A DNA stretch of 41,967 nucleotides, taken from contig DHER01000063.1 in NCBI GenBank assembly GCA_002399975.1, positions 1-41,967 on the forward strand, read 5' to 3'. This DNA comes from Firmicutes bacterium UBA4845 (lineage in GTDB: Bacteria; Bacillota; Clostridia; Tissierellales; Sedimentibacteraceae). The translations under genes and the position numbers were made by a program. This document shows, in pieces, positions 8,531 to 18,348 of this stretch. Position 1 is the first letter of the stretch. Every line of letters begins with the position of its first letter. The notes under the pieces are model-generated. The model did not search any database, was not told the DNA's origin, and saw only the letters and a list, made by a program, of their open reading frames with translations.

Positions 8531-8619
8531 GAAAAATCTCCTTTTTATTTAAATTATGAAGTGTTGACTTAATATGTTAATCATGGATATAGTTATTTAC
8601 AAGAACTACAATTTTTTAC

Positions 8620-9447
8620 CTATAGAATTTTCTTCAGCGAATATACATCATTCCTTATATGTTTAAGCAGCGGAAGTTCATTTCTAACCTTTTTTACATA
8701 ATCCAAATCAATTTCCTGTATTATATACCCTTCCTTTTCATCCATTCTGTTTACAACATTTCCCCAAGGAGATGCCACAAGGGAATTGCCGTACGAATGA
8801 TACGATGATTCCAAATCTCTGGCAGGTGCCACACCGATAGTATAAACCTGGTTATCAAGAGCCCTTGCCCTAAAGGTAAGCTCCCAGTGAACAGGGCCTG
8901 TAGTCATATTAAAAGCACCAGGAACAATTATTATCTCAGCGCCCTCATTGACTATAAGTCTGCTTAATTCAGGGAATCTTATATCATAGCAAACGGCAAG
9001 GCCGATTTTGCAGAATTCTGTATCAAACACCGTAACATTTTCCCCCGGTGTGAGTGTGTCTGATTCTTTAAAATACTGACCGCCTTTAATATCTATATCA
9101 AATAAATGTATTTTTCTGTGTTTTGCTTTTTGTTTTCCGTTTCTGTCAAATACATATGACGTATTGTAAACTCTGTCACCCTTCAATTCAGGTATTGTTC
9201 CTGCAACAACATAAATTCCTGATTCCTTGGCAGCATTGCTCACAGCCATATAAGCAGCACCGCCTTCTTCCTCACCGAATACTTTAAAGTATGAATTGTC
9301 ATAGGGACAGCAGAACATTTCCGGCAATACCGCAATGTCGGCCCCTTCCGCTGAAACTTTTTCTATTAATTTTACCGCGTTATCAATATTTTTATCTTTA
9401 CTGTCGCAAACCTTTGTCTGCAATAATGCTGCGTTAAATTTATTCAT
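8620..9447 (-). CDS. Nitrilase-superfamily omega-amidase (Nit2-like)
   Basis: 275-residue carbon-nitrogen hydrolase with the catalytic triad E43 (LPEMF), K112 (HRKIHLFD) and C153 (AVCYDIRFPE). The spacing matches eukaryotic Nit2 omega-amidase, which hydrolyses 2-oxoglutaramate and 2-oxosuccinamate made by glutamine and asparagine transaminases. It would therefore couple with aminotransferases that use glutamine as donor, including methionine-related ones. The start at 9447 follows GGAGGTG; the longer frame reaching 9519 runs through the promoter region and is rejected. Another amidase specificity cannot be excluded. Confidence 0.85.
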   Translation of the reverse strand: MNKFNAALLQTKVCDSKDKNIDNAVKLIEKVSAEGADIAVLPEMFCCPYDNSYFKVFGEEEGGAAYMAVSNAAKESGIYVVAGTIPELKGDRVYNTSYVFDRNGKQKAKHRKIHLFDIDIKGGQYFKESDTLTPGENVTVFDTEFCKIGLAVCYDIRFPELSRLIVNEGAEIIIVPGAFNMTTGPVHWELTFRARALDNQVYTIGVAPARDLESSYHSYGNSLVASPWGNVVNRMDEKEGYIIQEIDLDYVKKVRNELPLLKHIRNDVYSLKKIL

Positions 9448-9478
9448 AGTCACCTCCGAATTAATATACTTCATTAAA

Positions 9479-9507
9479 ATTATATTATGCAAATATACAT
9501 TCTTCAA
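9479..9507 (-). promoter_or_regulatory. Probable promoter of the omega-amidase gene
   Basis: On the minus strand, TTGAAG (9507-9502) and TATAAT (9484-9479) are separated by 17 bases, about 32 bases before the start codon. The -35 matches TTGACA at 4 of 6 positions; the -10 is perfect. Confidence 0.6.
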
Positions 9508-9541
9508 GCTTAAAGTCATATATCGCCACTGGACAATATAA

Positions 9542-9584
9542 AATCCGGAGCAGACCTTTTTATTTAAAGGTACGTCCCCGGATT
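9542..9584 (-). terminator. Compound hairpin downstream of pyc, REP-like
   Basis: Outer arms AATCCGG (9542-9548) and CCGGATT (9578-9584) enclose inner arms ACCTTT (9554-9559) and AAAGGT (9566-9571), with imperfect pairing between. On the minus strand the hairpin is followed by TTTTATATTG, so it can end pyc transcription. The minus strand contains GGGGACGTACCTTT, which resembles repeat elements linked to REP-associated transposases in other Firmicutes. The stretch 9585-9696 holds a second, weaker hairpin (AAATCC 9669-9674 with GGATTT 9687-9692) and no convincing gene. Confidence 0.55.
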
Positions 9585-9696
9585 AATTAGGTTCATCTAT
9601 TTTCCTGAAAAAAAGCGGTATAGAATTTCCTCAGCTTCGGCATTTGTAACAATTCCTGAATAATCACGAAATCCGCGTACATTCCGGGATTTTTGT

Positions 9697-12600
9697 TTAT
9701 TCCAGTTCCGCTATGAGTTCTCCCGATACAACTCTCTGACCTTCTTTTACATGAATTTTTGCAACAGTACCTGCCAAAGGAGCCAATACATTGGTTTCCA
9801 TCTTCATTGCCTCCAGCACGGCTATTGGCTGTCCCGCCTCAACTTTGTCACCCTGCTTAACAAGGATCTTATAAATATTGCCGGGAATATTGGCGCCGAT
9901 TTCATACTGATTGCCCGTATCTGCCATAATTTTTTCGGAAGATGAACTCCTAAGGTTTACAGCGTTTTTATCCTTTACAGTAATGACTCTGCTGTTTCCG
10001 TTTACTTCAAAAGTCAGATCCTTTGTACCGTCATCTTTAGTTCTAACATCAACAAGCTTAATGTTCAGTTTTTTACCTTCTGCAATTTTAACTCCGCAAG
10101 TTTCACCTTTTTCAAGACCATGGAAGAATATGTCGCTGCCCATAAGCCAGAAGTTTCCTTCTTCCTGAATACTTTTCAGATAGTCTTCAAAAACCTTGGG
10201 ATACATCACATAGCTTACAGCTTCCTCATCTGTACCATTTAATCCGTGTTTTCCCTGAAGCATCTTTTTAACTTCACTAAAGTTTTCAGGAGGCAGAAGC
10301 TCGCCTGGCCTGCATTTGATAGGTTCCTTCCCTTTAAGCACAAGCTTGCTTAATTTTTCGGGGAACCCTCCTTCCGGCTGTCCCATCATGCCTTCAAAAT
10401 AAGATACTATGGAATCCGGAAAATCCATACCTTTTGCTTTTTCATAGATGTTTTCAGGTGTAAGGTCGTGCTGAACCATAAATATTGCCATGTCACCTAC
10501 AGCTTTCGACGAAGGAGTAACCTTAACTATATCTCCAAGCATTTCATTTACAGTTTTGAACATTTCTTTTACATCTTCAAACCTGTGACCCAAACCGAAA
10601 CTTTCAACCTGAGGTTTTAAATTTGAATACTGCCCTCCAGGTATCTCATATTTATAAATCTCTGCCGTTCCAGTTTTCAATCCTGATTCAAATTTATTGT
10701 AAACCGGCCTTACCGCTTCCCAGTAATCTGATATTCTCTGCATATCATCCGAATCAAGCATTGTGTCCCTGTCTGTATTGCTTAATGCAGCTATTACTGA
10801 ATTCATAGGCGGCTGGCTGGTTAAACCTGCCATTGAATTAAATGCCGTATCAACAATATCCACACCTGCACCTGCTGCAGCATAAATTGTAACCACACCG
10901 TTTCCACTGGTATCATGAGTATGGAGGTGAACAGGTATTGTCAATTCATTTTTAAGTGCCCTTATAAGCTTATCCGCCGCCATCGGTTTTAACAGAGCTG
11001 ACATATCTTTTATGGCAAGGATGTGAGCTCCTCTTTTCTCAATTTTTTTGGCCAGGTCCACATAATATTTTAAAGTATATTTATCCCTGTACTCATCAAG
11101 TATATCTCCTGTATAGCAAATGCTTGCTTCAGCTATTTTATTCTGATTAAGTACTTCATCAATAGCAACTTCCATACCTTCAAGCCAGTTAAGAGAATCA
11201 AATATACGGAAAACATCAATTCCTGCTTTGGCAGAAGCTTTGACAAATTCTCTGATTACATTGTCAGGATAATTTTTATACCCTACTGCATTTGCACCTC
11301 TTAAAAGCATCTGCGTCAAAAGGTTAGGCATTTTCTCCCTCAGTGTCTTCAGCCTTTCCCACGGATCCTCTTTCAAGAATCTGTATGCAACGTCAAATGT
11401 AGCACCTCCCCACATTTCAACAGAAAACAGCCCATTGGCAAGAACAGCCATGGCAGGTGCTATTTTTTCCATATCAACTGTCCTGACCCGTGTAGCCATA
11501 AGCGACTGATGGGCATCACGCATAGTTGTATCCGTAAAGAGAAGCCTTTTTTGGCTCAGAACATAATCAGAAACCGCCTTCGGTCCTTTTTCATCCAAAA
11601 GCTGCTTCAATCCTGGTTTTACTTCCATACCATTTATATCCGGAACTCTGGGAACATCAAACTGAGGCTTGATCCCCTTTGTTTCATTAATCACAATATT
11701 TCCTATATAATTTAATACCTTAAGTTCTTTGTCTTCTCCGCCTCTCACATTAAGCAAAGACGGATTGTCCGCTATAAACCCTGTATTGCACTTACCCTTT
11801 TTAAATGTTTCATGGTTAAGTACGTTCAGCAAAAATCCCGTGTTTGTTTTCACTCCGTGTATTGATAATTCTTTTAAAGCTCTTGAATTTTTCTTTATTG
11901 CGTCCTCAAAAGTTCTGCCATGGGAAATTACCTTAACCAAAAGGCTGTCATAGTAAGGGCTTATTACTGCACCAGTAAATCCGTTTCCTCCGTCAAGCCT
12001 TATGCCGAAACCTGAACCCGTCCTATATACATCAATCTTTCCGGTATCCGGGGCAAAGTTATTGGCAGGGTCTTCAGTGGTTACTCTTGACTGTATTGCA
12101 TAGCCATTTTGTTTAATATCGTTCTGAGAGCATATATTGATTTCTTTTGAATCAAGCCTGTAACCCTGGGCGATAAGAATCTGAGCCTGAACAATGTCAA
12201 TACCTGTTACCATTTCGGTTACAGTATGCTCAACCTGAATCCTGGGATTCATTTCTATGAAGTAATGTCTTCCCTCTTTATCAATTAAAAATTCCAAAGT
12301 ACCTGCACTTCTATAGCTCACTTTTCTTGCTAATTTCAGTGCATCTTGGCAGATGACCTCTCTTTGTTCGTCAGTAAGGCATATTGCAGGTGTAAATTCA
12401 ATTACCTTTTGGTGTCTTCTTTGAATAGAGCAGTCTCTTTCAAATAAATGAACTATCTTTCCATAATTGTCTCCAAGAACTTGCACTTCTATATGCTTAG
12501 GTTTTTCCAGATATTTTTCAATAAATATATCATCTATTCCAAAGGCTTTCTTTGCTTCGCTCTGGGCACTCTTAAACTCTCTAAGCAAGTCTTCTTCGCG

Positions 12601-13125
12601 CCACGCAATACGCATTCCTCTTCCGCCGCCACCTGCAGAAGCCTTAAGAATAACCGGATATCCACAATATTCCGCAAATTTTTTTGCGTCACCTTCCGAT
12701 TTTACTGCTTCTTCAATTCCGGGGATTGTAGGTACACCTACTGAATTGGCAACTTTTTTAGATTTAATTTTATCACCTAACTTATTCATCATTATATGGT
12801 CAGGCCCTATAAAAACAATCCCTTCTTCCTCACATCTGCGGGAAAATTCGGCATTTTCAGCTAAGAATCCATAACCCGGATGAATAGCATCAACACCTTT
12901 AGATTTAGCCAAGCTGATTATTTCCTCAATACCTAAATAAGCATCCACAGGATTTTTATTTCTGCCTATTTTATAAGCCTCATCTGCTTTTGTCCTAAAA
13001 AGTGAATTTTTATCCTCCTCAGAATAAATTGCAACACTTCTAATTCCAAGTTCTTCACATGCTCTGAAAACTCTGATGGCAATCTCACCTCTGTTTGCCA
13101 CCAAAATTCTTTTAAACTTTTTCAT
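9697..13125 (-). CDS. pyc: Pyruvate carboxylase
   Basis: 1142-residue single-chain pyruvate carboxylase making oxaloacetate from pyruvate, bicarbonate and ATP. Domains in order: biotin carboxylase (1 to about 450; ILVANRGEIAIRVFRAC, the ATP-grasp glycine loop ASAGGGGRGMRIA, and EMNPRIQVEHTVTE), carboxyltransferase (about 530-830; DTTMRDAHQSLMATRVRT, and metal ligands in HLHTHDTSG), the central tetramerisation region, and the biotinyl domain with K1108 in EAMKMET. Length is normal for the family. The start at 13125 follows GGAGGT; the frame extends further upstream without a ribosome site. Monocistronic, with its own promoter and a hairpin downstream. It supplies C4 acids for growth on substrates entering at pyruvate. 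Confidence 0.97.
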   Translation of the reverse strand: MKKFKRILVANRGEIAIRVFRACEELGIRSVAIYSEEDKNSLFRTKADEAYKIGRNKNPVDAYLGIEEIISLAKSKGVDAIHPGYGFLAENAEFSRRCEEEGIVFIGPDHIMMNKLGDKIKSKKVANSVGVPTIPGIEEAVKSEGDAKKFAEYCGYPVILKASAGGGGRGMRIAWREEDLLREFKSAQSEAKKAFGIDDIFIEKYLEKPKHIEVQVLGDNYGKIVHLFERDCSIQRRHQKVIEFTPAICLTDEQREVICQDALKLARKVSYRSAGTLEFLIDKEGRHYFIEMNPRIQVEHTVTEMVTGIDIVQAQILIAQGYRLDSKEINICSQNDIKQNGYAIQSRVTTEDPANNFAPDTGKIDVYRTGSGFGIRLDGGNGFTGAVISPYYDSLLVKVISHGRTFEDAIKKNSRALKELSIHGVKTNTGFLLNVLNHETFKKGKCNTGFIADNPSLLNVRGGEDKELKVLNYIGNIVINETKGIKPQFDVPRVPDINGMEVKPGLKQLLDEKGPKAVSDYVLSQKRLLFTDTTMRDAHQSLMATRVRTVDMEKIAPAMAVLANGLFSVEMWGGATFDVAYRFLKEDPWERLKTLREKMPNLLTQMLLRGANAVGYKNYPDNVIREFVKASAKAGIDVFRIFDSLNWLEGMEVAIDEVLNQNKIAEASICYTGDILDEYRDKYTLKYYVDLAKKIEKRGAHILAIKDMSALLKPMAADKLIRALKNELTIPVHLHTHDTSGNGVVTIYAAAGAGVDIVDTAFNSMAGLTSQPPMNSVIAALSNTDRDTMLDSDDMQRISDYWEAVRPVYNKFESGLKTGTAEIYKYEIPGGQYSNLKPQVESFGLGHRFEDVKEMFKTVNEMLGDIVKVTPSSKAVGDMAIFMVQHDLTPENIYEKAKGMDFPDSIVSYFEGMMGQPEGGFPEKLSKLVLKGKEPIKCRPGELLPPENFSEVKKMLQGKHGLNGTDEEAVSYVMYPKVFEDYLKSIQEEGNFWLMGSDIFFHGLEKGETCGVKIAEGKKLNIKLVDVRTKDDGTKDLTFEVNGNSRVITVKDKNAVNLRSSSSEKIMADTGNQYEIGANIPGNIYKILVKQGDKVEAGQPIAVLEAMKMETNVLAPLAGTVAKIHVKEGQRVVSGELIAELE

Positions 13126-13169
13126 CTTTACCTCCATATCATGCAGCTGCCTAAAACATTGTAATAAAT

Positions 13170-13198
13170 AGTTTATCATTATTTTATTAATTTTTCAA
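13170..13198 (-). promoter_or_regulatory. Probable promoter of pyc
   Basis: On the minus strand, TTGAAA (13198-13193) and TAAACT (13175-13170) have a 17-base spacer; matches are 5 of 6 and 4 of 6. Transcription would begin about 35-40 bases before the pyc start. No riboswitch or T-box pattern was seen in the 278-base gap. Confidence 0.55.
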
Positions 13199-13312
13199 TC
13201 AATAAATTTTTAAATATTAAATTTAAATATAAAATACTTTATTTTATTTGTTTCAATTAACAAAGCAACACAGGGCATCGTTTTCATCTTTTTATTATTA
13301 TGCAATTATATT

Positions 13313-13353
13313 AAAAAAAATCAATGTGCCATATTATTAGAACAATTGATTTT
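13313..13353 (-). terminator. Terminator of the pcrA-ligA-phosphatase operon
   Basis: AAAATCAAT (13317-13325) pairs with ATTGATTTT (13345-13353), a 9-bp AT-rich stem with a 19-base loop. On the minus strand the T run from 13320 down to 13313 follows, giving eight T residues. It lies about 50 bases beyond the phosphatase stop codon. Confidence 0.65.
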
Positions 13354-13403
13354 AATATGTTATAATATTTTATATATTTTAAATTTCAATAAATTTTCAT
13401 AAT

Positions 13404-14033
13404 TTAATTGAAAGCGGCATTGTTTTTCAAATGCTTTGTATCATTATAGAAAATTTCTTTTATTTCATTGGCGTCACTAACTTCAAAACAAGAAAGGCTG
13501 CAGTTCTGTACAACATTTCCCATCCAGTCGTTATGTATTTTAAATTTTCTTATATAAGATTCAATGCACTTTATAGTTCCACCATGTGCCACAATTAATA
13601 TATCTTCTCCTCTGAATTTATTGATTGTATTCTTAAAAGACTCTTCTACTCTATTATAAAATTCCATTAAATTTTCACCGTTAGGATAACGCCTGTTAAG
13701 CGGGTCTTCAGTAATTCTGTTAAGAAGGTCTCCATTCTTTTCCTCGATTTCATCCCAGCGCATTCCCTCAAAATCCCCTAAATTTATTTCTTCAAAACCT
13801 TTGTCTTTTATAATATCTAATTTTTTGTTCCCCCTAACTATCTCCGCAGTTTGGTATGCTCTTTTAAGCGGGCTTGAAACTATAACGTCAATATTTATTT
13901 CCTCAACACATAATGATAAAAGCTCTGCGGCCAATAATCCCTTTTCGGTCAATTCAGAATTTCTATGTCCCTGAAATCTTCCCTGCCTGTTCCATTCCGT
14001 TTCCCCATGCCTGGTTAAATATACTCTTGTCAT
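13404..14033 (-). CDS. Histidine phosphatase superfamily protein (phosphoglycerate mutase/CobC-like)
   Basis: 209 residues with the phosphohistidine motif LTRHGETEWN (H9), a conserved arginine in SSPLKRAYQTAE, and the second catalytic histidine in IVAHGGTIKCIE. Members include cofactor-dependent phosphoglycerate mutases, broad phosphatases and CobC (alpha-ribazole phosphatase). The size fits the phosphatase group. The specific substrate cannot be read from sequence; CobC is a possibility given cobT elsewhere in the window, but its position after ligA argues for a general role. The start at 14033 follows GGGAGA at good spacing. Last gene of the pcrA operon. Confidence 0.82.
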   Translation of the reverse strand: MTRVYLTRHGETEWNRQGRFQGHRNSELTEKGLLAAELLSLCVEEINIDVIVSSPLKRAYQTAEIVRGNKKLDIIKDKGFEEINLGDFEGMRWDEIEEKNGDLLNRITEDPLNRRYPNGENLMEFYNRVEESFKNTINKFRGEDILIVAHGGTIKCIESYIRKFKIHNDWMGNVVQNCSLSCFEVSDANEIKEIFYNDTKHLKNNAAFN

Positions 14034-14082
14034 AATTTTATCTCCCATCATTATAATTTATTCTATCATTTTCGTTCATAGC

Positions 14083-16050
14083 TTAATATTGATAATTGTT
14101 CAGCCACTCTGTAAACTCATCTTCAGTGATTATTTTAATTCCAAGTTCCTTGGCTTTTTTATTTTTTGTTGAGTTAGAGGTGCTGTCGTTGTTTAATAAA
14201 TAATTTGTTTTTGTTGTAACCGCGCTTGTAACCTTACCGCCTCTCTGTTCAATAACATTTTTCAATTCATTTCTATTTTTAAAATGTTCAACTGAACCTG
14301 TAATAACAAAATTAATGTTTTCAAATATTTGCTCTGATGTATTTTCTGGGGGCTTTTCGATTTCCACTTCACTAAGCAAGTCATTGACAATTTTTTTATT
14401 TTTTTCAGAATTAAAAAAATCAACATAGCTTTTTGCCATGATACCGCCTATTCCCGGTATTTCATCCATTTCTTCAAAATTCGCTTCTTCTATTTTGCTC
14501 CAGTCATTTTTAAATCTTTTGCATATGAGTTTTGCATTAGACAGCCCTATATTAGGTATTCCCAGACTATATAAAAGTCTTGTTGCAGTTGTTTTCCTTG
14601 CCTTATTTACTGCAGCAGACAAATTATTGAAAGATTTTTCTCCAAAGCCTTCCATCTTAATTATTTCATTCCTAAATTCCTCTATATGAAATATATCAGC
14701 CAGTTCTTTGACTAAACCTTTAGCTATAAGCTTTTCAATTGTTGCCTCTGATAATCCTTCTATATTTATGGCATCCCTGCTTACAAAATGGGTGAATGAC
14801 TTTAAATGCTTTGCCAGACAGTCATCATTAGTGCAGTACAATGTTTTTATATCATTTTCATTTCTGATTTGTGTTTCTCCTCCACACACAGGACATTGTT
14901 CCGGTATTTTCATATGATCGTTTCTTGTTAAATTATCTGATATTTGAGGAATAATCATATTTGCCTTGTAAACTCTTATTGTATCTCCTATTCCCAGTTC
15001 AAGGTTTTCCATAATGCTGATATTGTGTATGCTGGCACGGCTTACCGTAGTACCTTCAAGCTCCACAGGCTCAAATACGGCAATGGGATTTATCAAGCCG
15101 GTTCTTGAGGCACTCCATTCTATTTTTAAAAGCTTGGTTTCTTTTATTTCATCCTGCCACTTGAGTGCAATAGAATCCCTTGGAAATTTTGCCGTTGTGC
15201 CTAAGGATTCTCCGTATGAGATATTATCATAAGTTAATACTAATCCATCTGACGGTATATCATTTTCTGCTATATGGTCCGAAAACCATTTAACTGTTTC
15301 TTCTATATTTGATGAATTAACTTTTTTAAATTCCACTACACCAAACCCTTGGTCATTCAGCCATTGCAGTTGTTCTGACCTCGAATCTTTAAAATCAATG
15401 CCGTCAACTTTTACAAGTGTGAATGCATAAAAATGAACATTCCTTTCTGCAGTGATTTTATTGTTCAGTTGCCTAACCGAACCGCTGCACAGATTTCTCG
15501 GATTTTTATATTTAGCACCCATAACAGCTATCTCATTGTTAAGTTTCTCAAAGTCAGAATAGCTTATTACTGCTTCTCCTCTTAATATTAAGCTGCCTTT
15601 GTATGCAATATTCACAGGAATATTAGTAAATACCCTGGCATTGTTCGTAATAACTTCTCCAGCCTCTCCGTTTCCTCTTGTGACAGCTTTAACCAGCTTT
15701 CCGTCCAGATACGTCATTACAATTGTAAGCCCATCGAGTTTCCATGAAAGTATTCCTGCATTCTCTCCCAACCAGTCCTTCAATACTTTAACTTCCTTGG
15801 TTTTATCCAAAGAAAGCATAGGCTTTTTATGGCGTTCTTTAGGCAGATTTGATAAAAGCTCATACCCTACGTGAATTGTAGGGCTATTTGACAGCGTAAT
15901 ACCCGTTTCTTTTTCCAGATCAACAAGCTCGTCATAAAGTCTGTCATATTCTAAATTAGACATTATTTCCTTATTTTCTTGATAATACGCCCTGCCGGCA
16001 GCATTTAAAAGTTTTATTTTTTCTTTCATTAAAAGAAGCTTATCTTCCAT
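14083..16050 (-). CDS. ligA: NAD-dependent DNA ligase LigA
   Basis: 655-residue bacterial DNA ligase sealing nicks in replication and repair. Domain Ia (about 1-60) contains Y22, Y23, Y35 and D36 for NAD binding. The adenylated lysine is K104 in SWKLDGLT. Then come the OB fold, a four-cysteine zinc finger (CPVCGG and CTNDDC), helix-hairpin-helix repeats (SLGIPNIG, DEIPGIGGIMA) and a C-terminal BRCT domain (FVITGSVEHFKNRNEL). Position 32, usually Asp in domain Ia, is Asn. This places it in a divergent clostridial type, and a second ligA could exist elsewhere. It follows pcrA by 17 bases. Confidence 0.95.
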   Translation of the reverse strand: MEDKLLLMKEKIKLLNAAGRAYYQENKEIMSNLEYDRLYDELVDLEKETGITLSNSPTIHVGYELLSNLPKERHKKPMLSLDKTKEVKVLKDWLGENAGILSWKLDGLTIVMTYLDGKLVKAVTRGNGEAGEVITNNARVFTNIPVNIAYKGSLILRGEAVISYSDFEKLNNEIAVMGAKYKNPRNLCSGSVRQLNNKITAERNVHFYAFTLVKVDGIDFKDSRSEQLQWLNDQGFGVVEFKKVNSSNIEETVKWFSDHIAENDIPSDGLVLTYDNISYGESLGTTAKFPRDSIALKWQDEIKETKLLKIEWSASRTGLINPIAVFEPVELEGTTVSRASIHNISIMENLELGIGDTIRVYKANMIIPQISDNLTRNDHMKIPEQCPVCGGETQIRNENDIKTLYCTNDDCLAKHLKSFTHFVSRDAINIEGLSEATIEKLIAKGLVKELADIFHIEEFRNEIIKMEGFGEKSFNNLSAAVNKARKTTATRLLYSLGIPNIGLSNAKLICKRFKNDWSKIEEANFEEMDEIPGIGGIMAKSYVDFFNSEKNKKIVNDLLSEVEIEKPPENTSEQIFENINFVITGSVEHFKNRNELKNVIEQRGGKVTSAVTTKTNYLLNNDSTSNSTKNKKAKELGIKIITEDEFTEWLNNYQY

Positions 16051-16067
16051 AATATATTCCTTTCAGC

Positions 16068-18305
16068 CTAAATTTTTTCTATAGGTGCATATTCCAGGAT
16101 TAGATTTTTAACGCCCTTATTTTCAAATGCTATAAGTACGGATTTGCTGTTGCCTTCACCTTTTATCTGCACAACAGTTCCAATACCCCAGGCTTTATGC
16201 ATAACTTTATCACCGGGACGTATAACGTCAGATTTAAGCCTTGGCCTTTCGTGTTTAATATCATCTTCGCCTTTGAAAAAACTATTTTTAACAAATGGAT
16301 GCCTTTTACCATAAAAATGCTTACCTTTTTCAAGTTTCTCAATCTTCTTGGCTGCAAAAGTATCAGGCTGGTTTTCTTCTATGCACTCATCCGGTATTTC
16401 TTTCAGGAATCTTGATTTAATTTTCATTTCATGGTTACCAAAACGCATTCTGTCATTGGCATACGTAATATAAAGCATCCTCTTCGCCCTTGTTATTGCC
16501 ACATAGAACAATCTTCTTTCCTCTTCCAGGTCATCATCATTTAAATCATCCTGATGTATGATTGGAAATATGCCATCCTCAAGGCCTGTAATAAACACTG
16601 TATCAAATTCCAAACCTTTCGCACTATGAACCGTCATAAGAGTAACAGTATTTTTTTGGGTTTCGTCTGTCCTGTCAACATCTGACAACAGCGACACATG
16701 AGCAAGGAAATCCTCAAGGCTGTTTTCTTCATATCTTTCTTCAAAATCCTTTGCAGCAGACAAAAATTCTTCTATATTTTCAACCCTGCTTCTTCCTTCA
16801 ACAGTATCATCACTAAAAAGCATAGACTCATATCCCGTAGTCTCATAAACCTCCCGAATAAATTCAGAAACAGGCATAACATCTTTTTTTATCATCAACA
16901 TTTCAATCATGGATACAAAGTCACTTATATTTTTTGAAGCTGCAGCCGTCAAATTTAATTCTGAAGCATCATAACATGCTTCAAATTTTGAAACTTCTGT
17001 TTCATTTGCGTGATCTTCAATAATTCCAATTGTTTTTAATCCTATTTTTCTTCTTGGGACATTAACAATTCTATTAAAACTAATATTGTCTTTCTGATTG
17101 TAAACGAGCATCAAATATGCCATTATGTCCTTAATTTCTTTCCTTTCGTAGAACTTTAAGCCTCCTACGATTTTATAAGGTATACCTTCTCTCATGAGGC
17201 CTTCTTCCAAAGCTCTGGACTGAACGTTTGTCCTGTATAAAACCGCAATGTCTGAATACTCTATATTGTTTTCTCTCCGTTCTTTTCTCATTAGCGCCGC
17301 AACGGTAAACGCCTCATCCTTTTCATTGTCCATTTCAAAAATTCTTATTAAATTTCCGCCTTTAGAATCCGTATAAAGATTTTTGCCTTTCCGTTGGCAA
17401 TTGTTTTTTATAACTCCATTAGCCGCATTTAATATAATATTGGTTGACCGGTAATTTTTTTCAAGTTTTACAACCTTTGCTCCAGGAAAATCCTTTTCAA
17501 AGTTAAGGATGTTATTTATATTAGCTCCTCTCCATCCATATATAGACTGATCCTCATCGCCTACTACAAACACATTATCCCCGCCGTCTGGTTTCTGCCC
17601 CAAAATTTTAACGAGCATATATTGTATAAGATTGGTATCTTGGTATTCGTCCACAAGTATATATTTAAATCTGTCCTGGTATAATTTCCTTACCTCTTCT
17701 TCCGTTTCGAGAATCTTCAAAGCTTTTAAAAGCAGGTCATCGAAATCTAAAGCATTAGCTATCTTCAGTTTTTTTTCATAAAGAGCATAAATTTCCCCTA
17801 CATTTCGCTTATAAAATTCCCCGAAGTGTTCCGAAATATATTTGTCAGGACTAATCCTTCTATTTTTCTCTCCGCTTATCATTCCTCTGATTGCATTTAT
17901 ATTATATTTCTTTGAATCAAGATTCAATTCCTTTATGCAGTCTTTAATTAAAATTTTCTGGTCATTTGTATCATAAATAACAAAATTACTGTCGTAACCT
18001 ATTCTGCCAATATTTTTTCTTAATATTCTCACACACACTGAATGAAAGGTCCCTATCCACATTCTGTCAATTGAATAATCTATAAGTTCAGCTATCCTTT
18101 CCTTCATTTCATTGGCGGCTTTATTGGTAAATGTAATAGCAAGAATCTCCCAGGGCATCGCCTTTCCGGTTTCTATAAGATAAGCTATTCTGTGAGTGAG
18201 TACCCTTGTCTTACCTGTTCCTGCCCCGGCCACAACAAGTATGGGACCCTTGCCATAAGAAGCCGCCTCTCTCTGCTTTTCATTTAATTTATCTAATAAA
18301 TACAT
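16068..18305 (-). CDS. pcrA: UvrD/PcrA-type ATP-dependent DNA helicase
   Basis: 745-residue superfamily 1A 3'-5' helicase for repair, replication and clearing of recombinase from DNA. Motifs: Q motif LNEKQREA, Walker A AGAGTGKT (26-33), motif Ia ITFTNKAANEMKERI, Walker B VDEYQDTN, motif III GDEDQSIYGWRGA, motif IV LEKNYRST, motif V TVHSAKGLEFD and motif VI YVAITRAKRML. The C-terminus has the small tudor-like domain (GDKVMHKAWGIGTVV) of PcrA, which contacts RNA polymerase. The ATG at 18305 follows GGAGG; longer readings enter the promoter. Head of the pcrA-ligA operon, an order common in Firmicutes. Confidence 0.96.
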   Translation of the reverse strand: MYLLDKLNEKQREAASYGKGPILVVAGAGTGKTRVLTHRIAYLIETGKAMPWEILAITFTNKAANEMKERIAELIDYSIDRMWIGTFHSVCVRILRKNIGRIGYDSNFVIYDTNDQKILIKDCIKELNLDSKKYNINAIRGMISGEKNRRISPDKYISEHFGEFYKRNVGEIYALYEKKLKIANALDFDDLLLKALKILETEEEVRKLYQDRFKYILVDEYQDTNLIQYMLVKILGQKPDGGDNVFVVGDEDQSIYGWRGANINNILNFEKDFPGAKVVKLEKNYRSTNIILNAANGVIKNNCQRKGKNLYTDSKGGNLIRIFEMDNEKDEAFTVAALMRKERRENNIEYSDIAVLYRTNVQSRALEEGLMREGIPYKIVGGLKFYERKEIKDIMAYLMLVYNQKDNISFNRIVNVPRRKIGLKTIGIIEDHANETEVSKFEACYDASELNLTAAASKNISDFVSMIEMLMIKKDVMPVSEFIREVYETTGYESMLFSDDTVEGRSRVENIEEFLSAAKDFEERYEENSLEDFLAHVSLLSDVDRTDETQKNTVTLMTVHSAKGLEFDTVFITGLEDGIFPIIHQDDLNDDDLEEERRLFYVAITRAKRMLYITYANDRMRFGNHEMKIKSRFLKEIPDECIEENQPDTFAAKKIEKLEKGKHFYGKRHPFVKNSFFKGEDDIKHERPRLKSDVIRPGDKVMHKAWGIGTVVQIKGEGNSKSVLIAFENKGVKNLILEYAPIEKI

Positions 18306-18348
18306 AATTCCTCCATGAATCCTTATTACGACTTCATAAGTTATATAA

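Noticed and set aside
9600..9696. Short peptide-like frame on the minus strand behind pyc, ending EEILYRFFSGK
   Set aside because: About 30 residues, no start or ribosome site, and pyc upstream is complete; treated as chance.
12467..12874. 135-codon open frame antisense to pyc
   Set aside because: It lies wholly across the well-conserved biotin carboxylase domain and has no family pattern or ribosome site.
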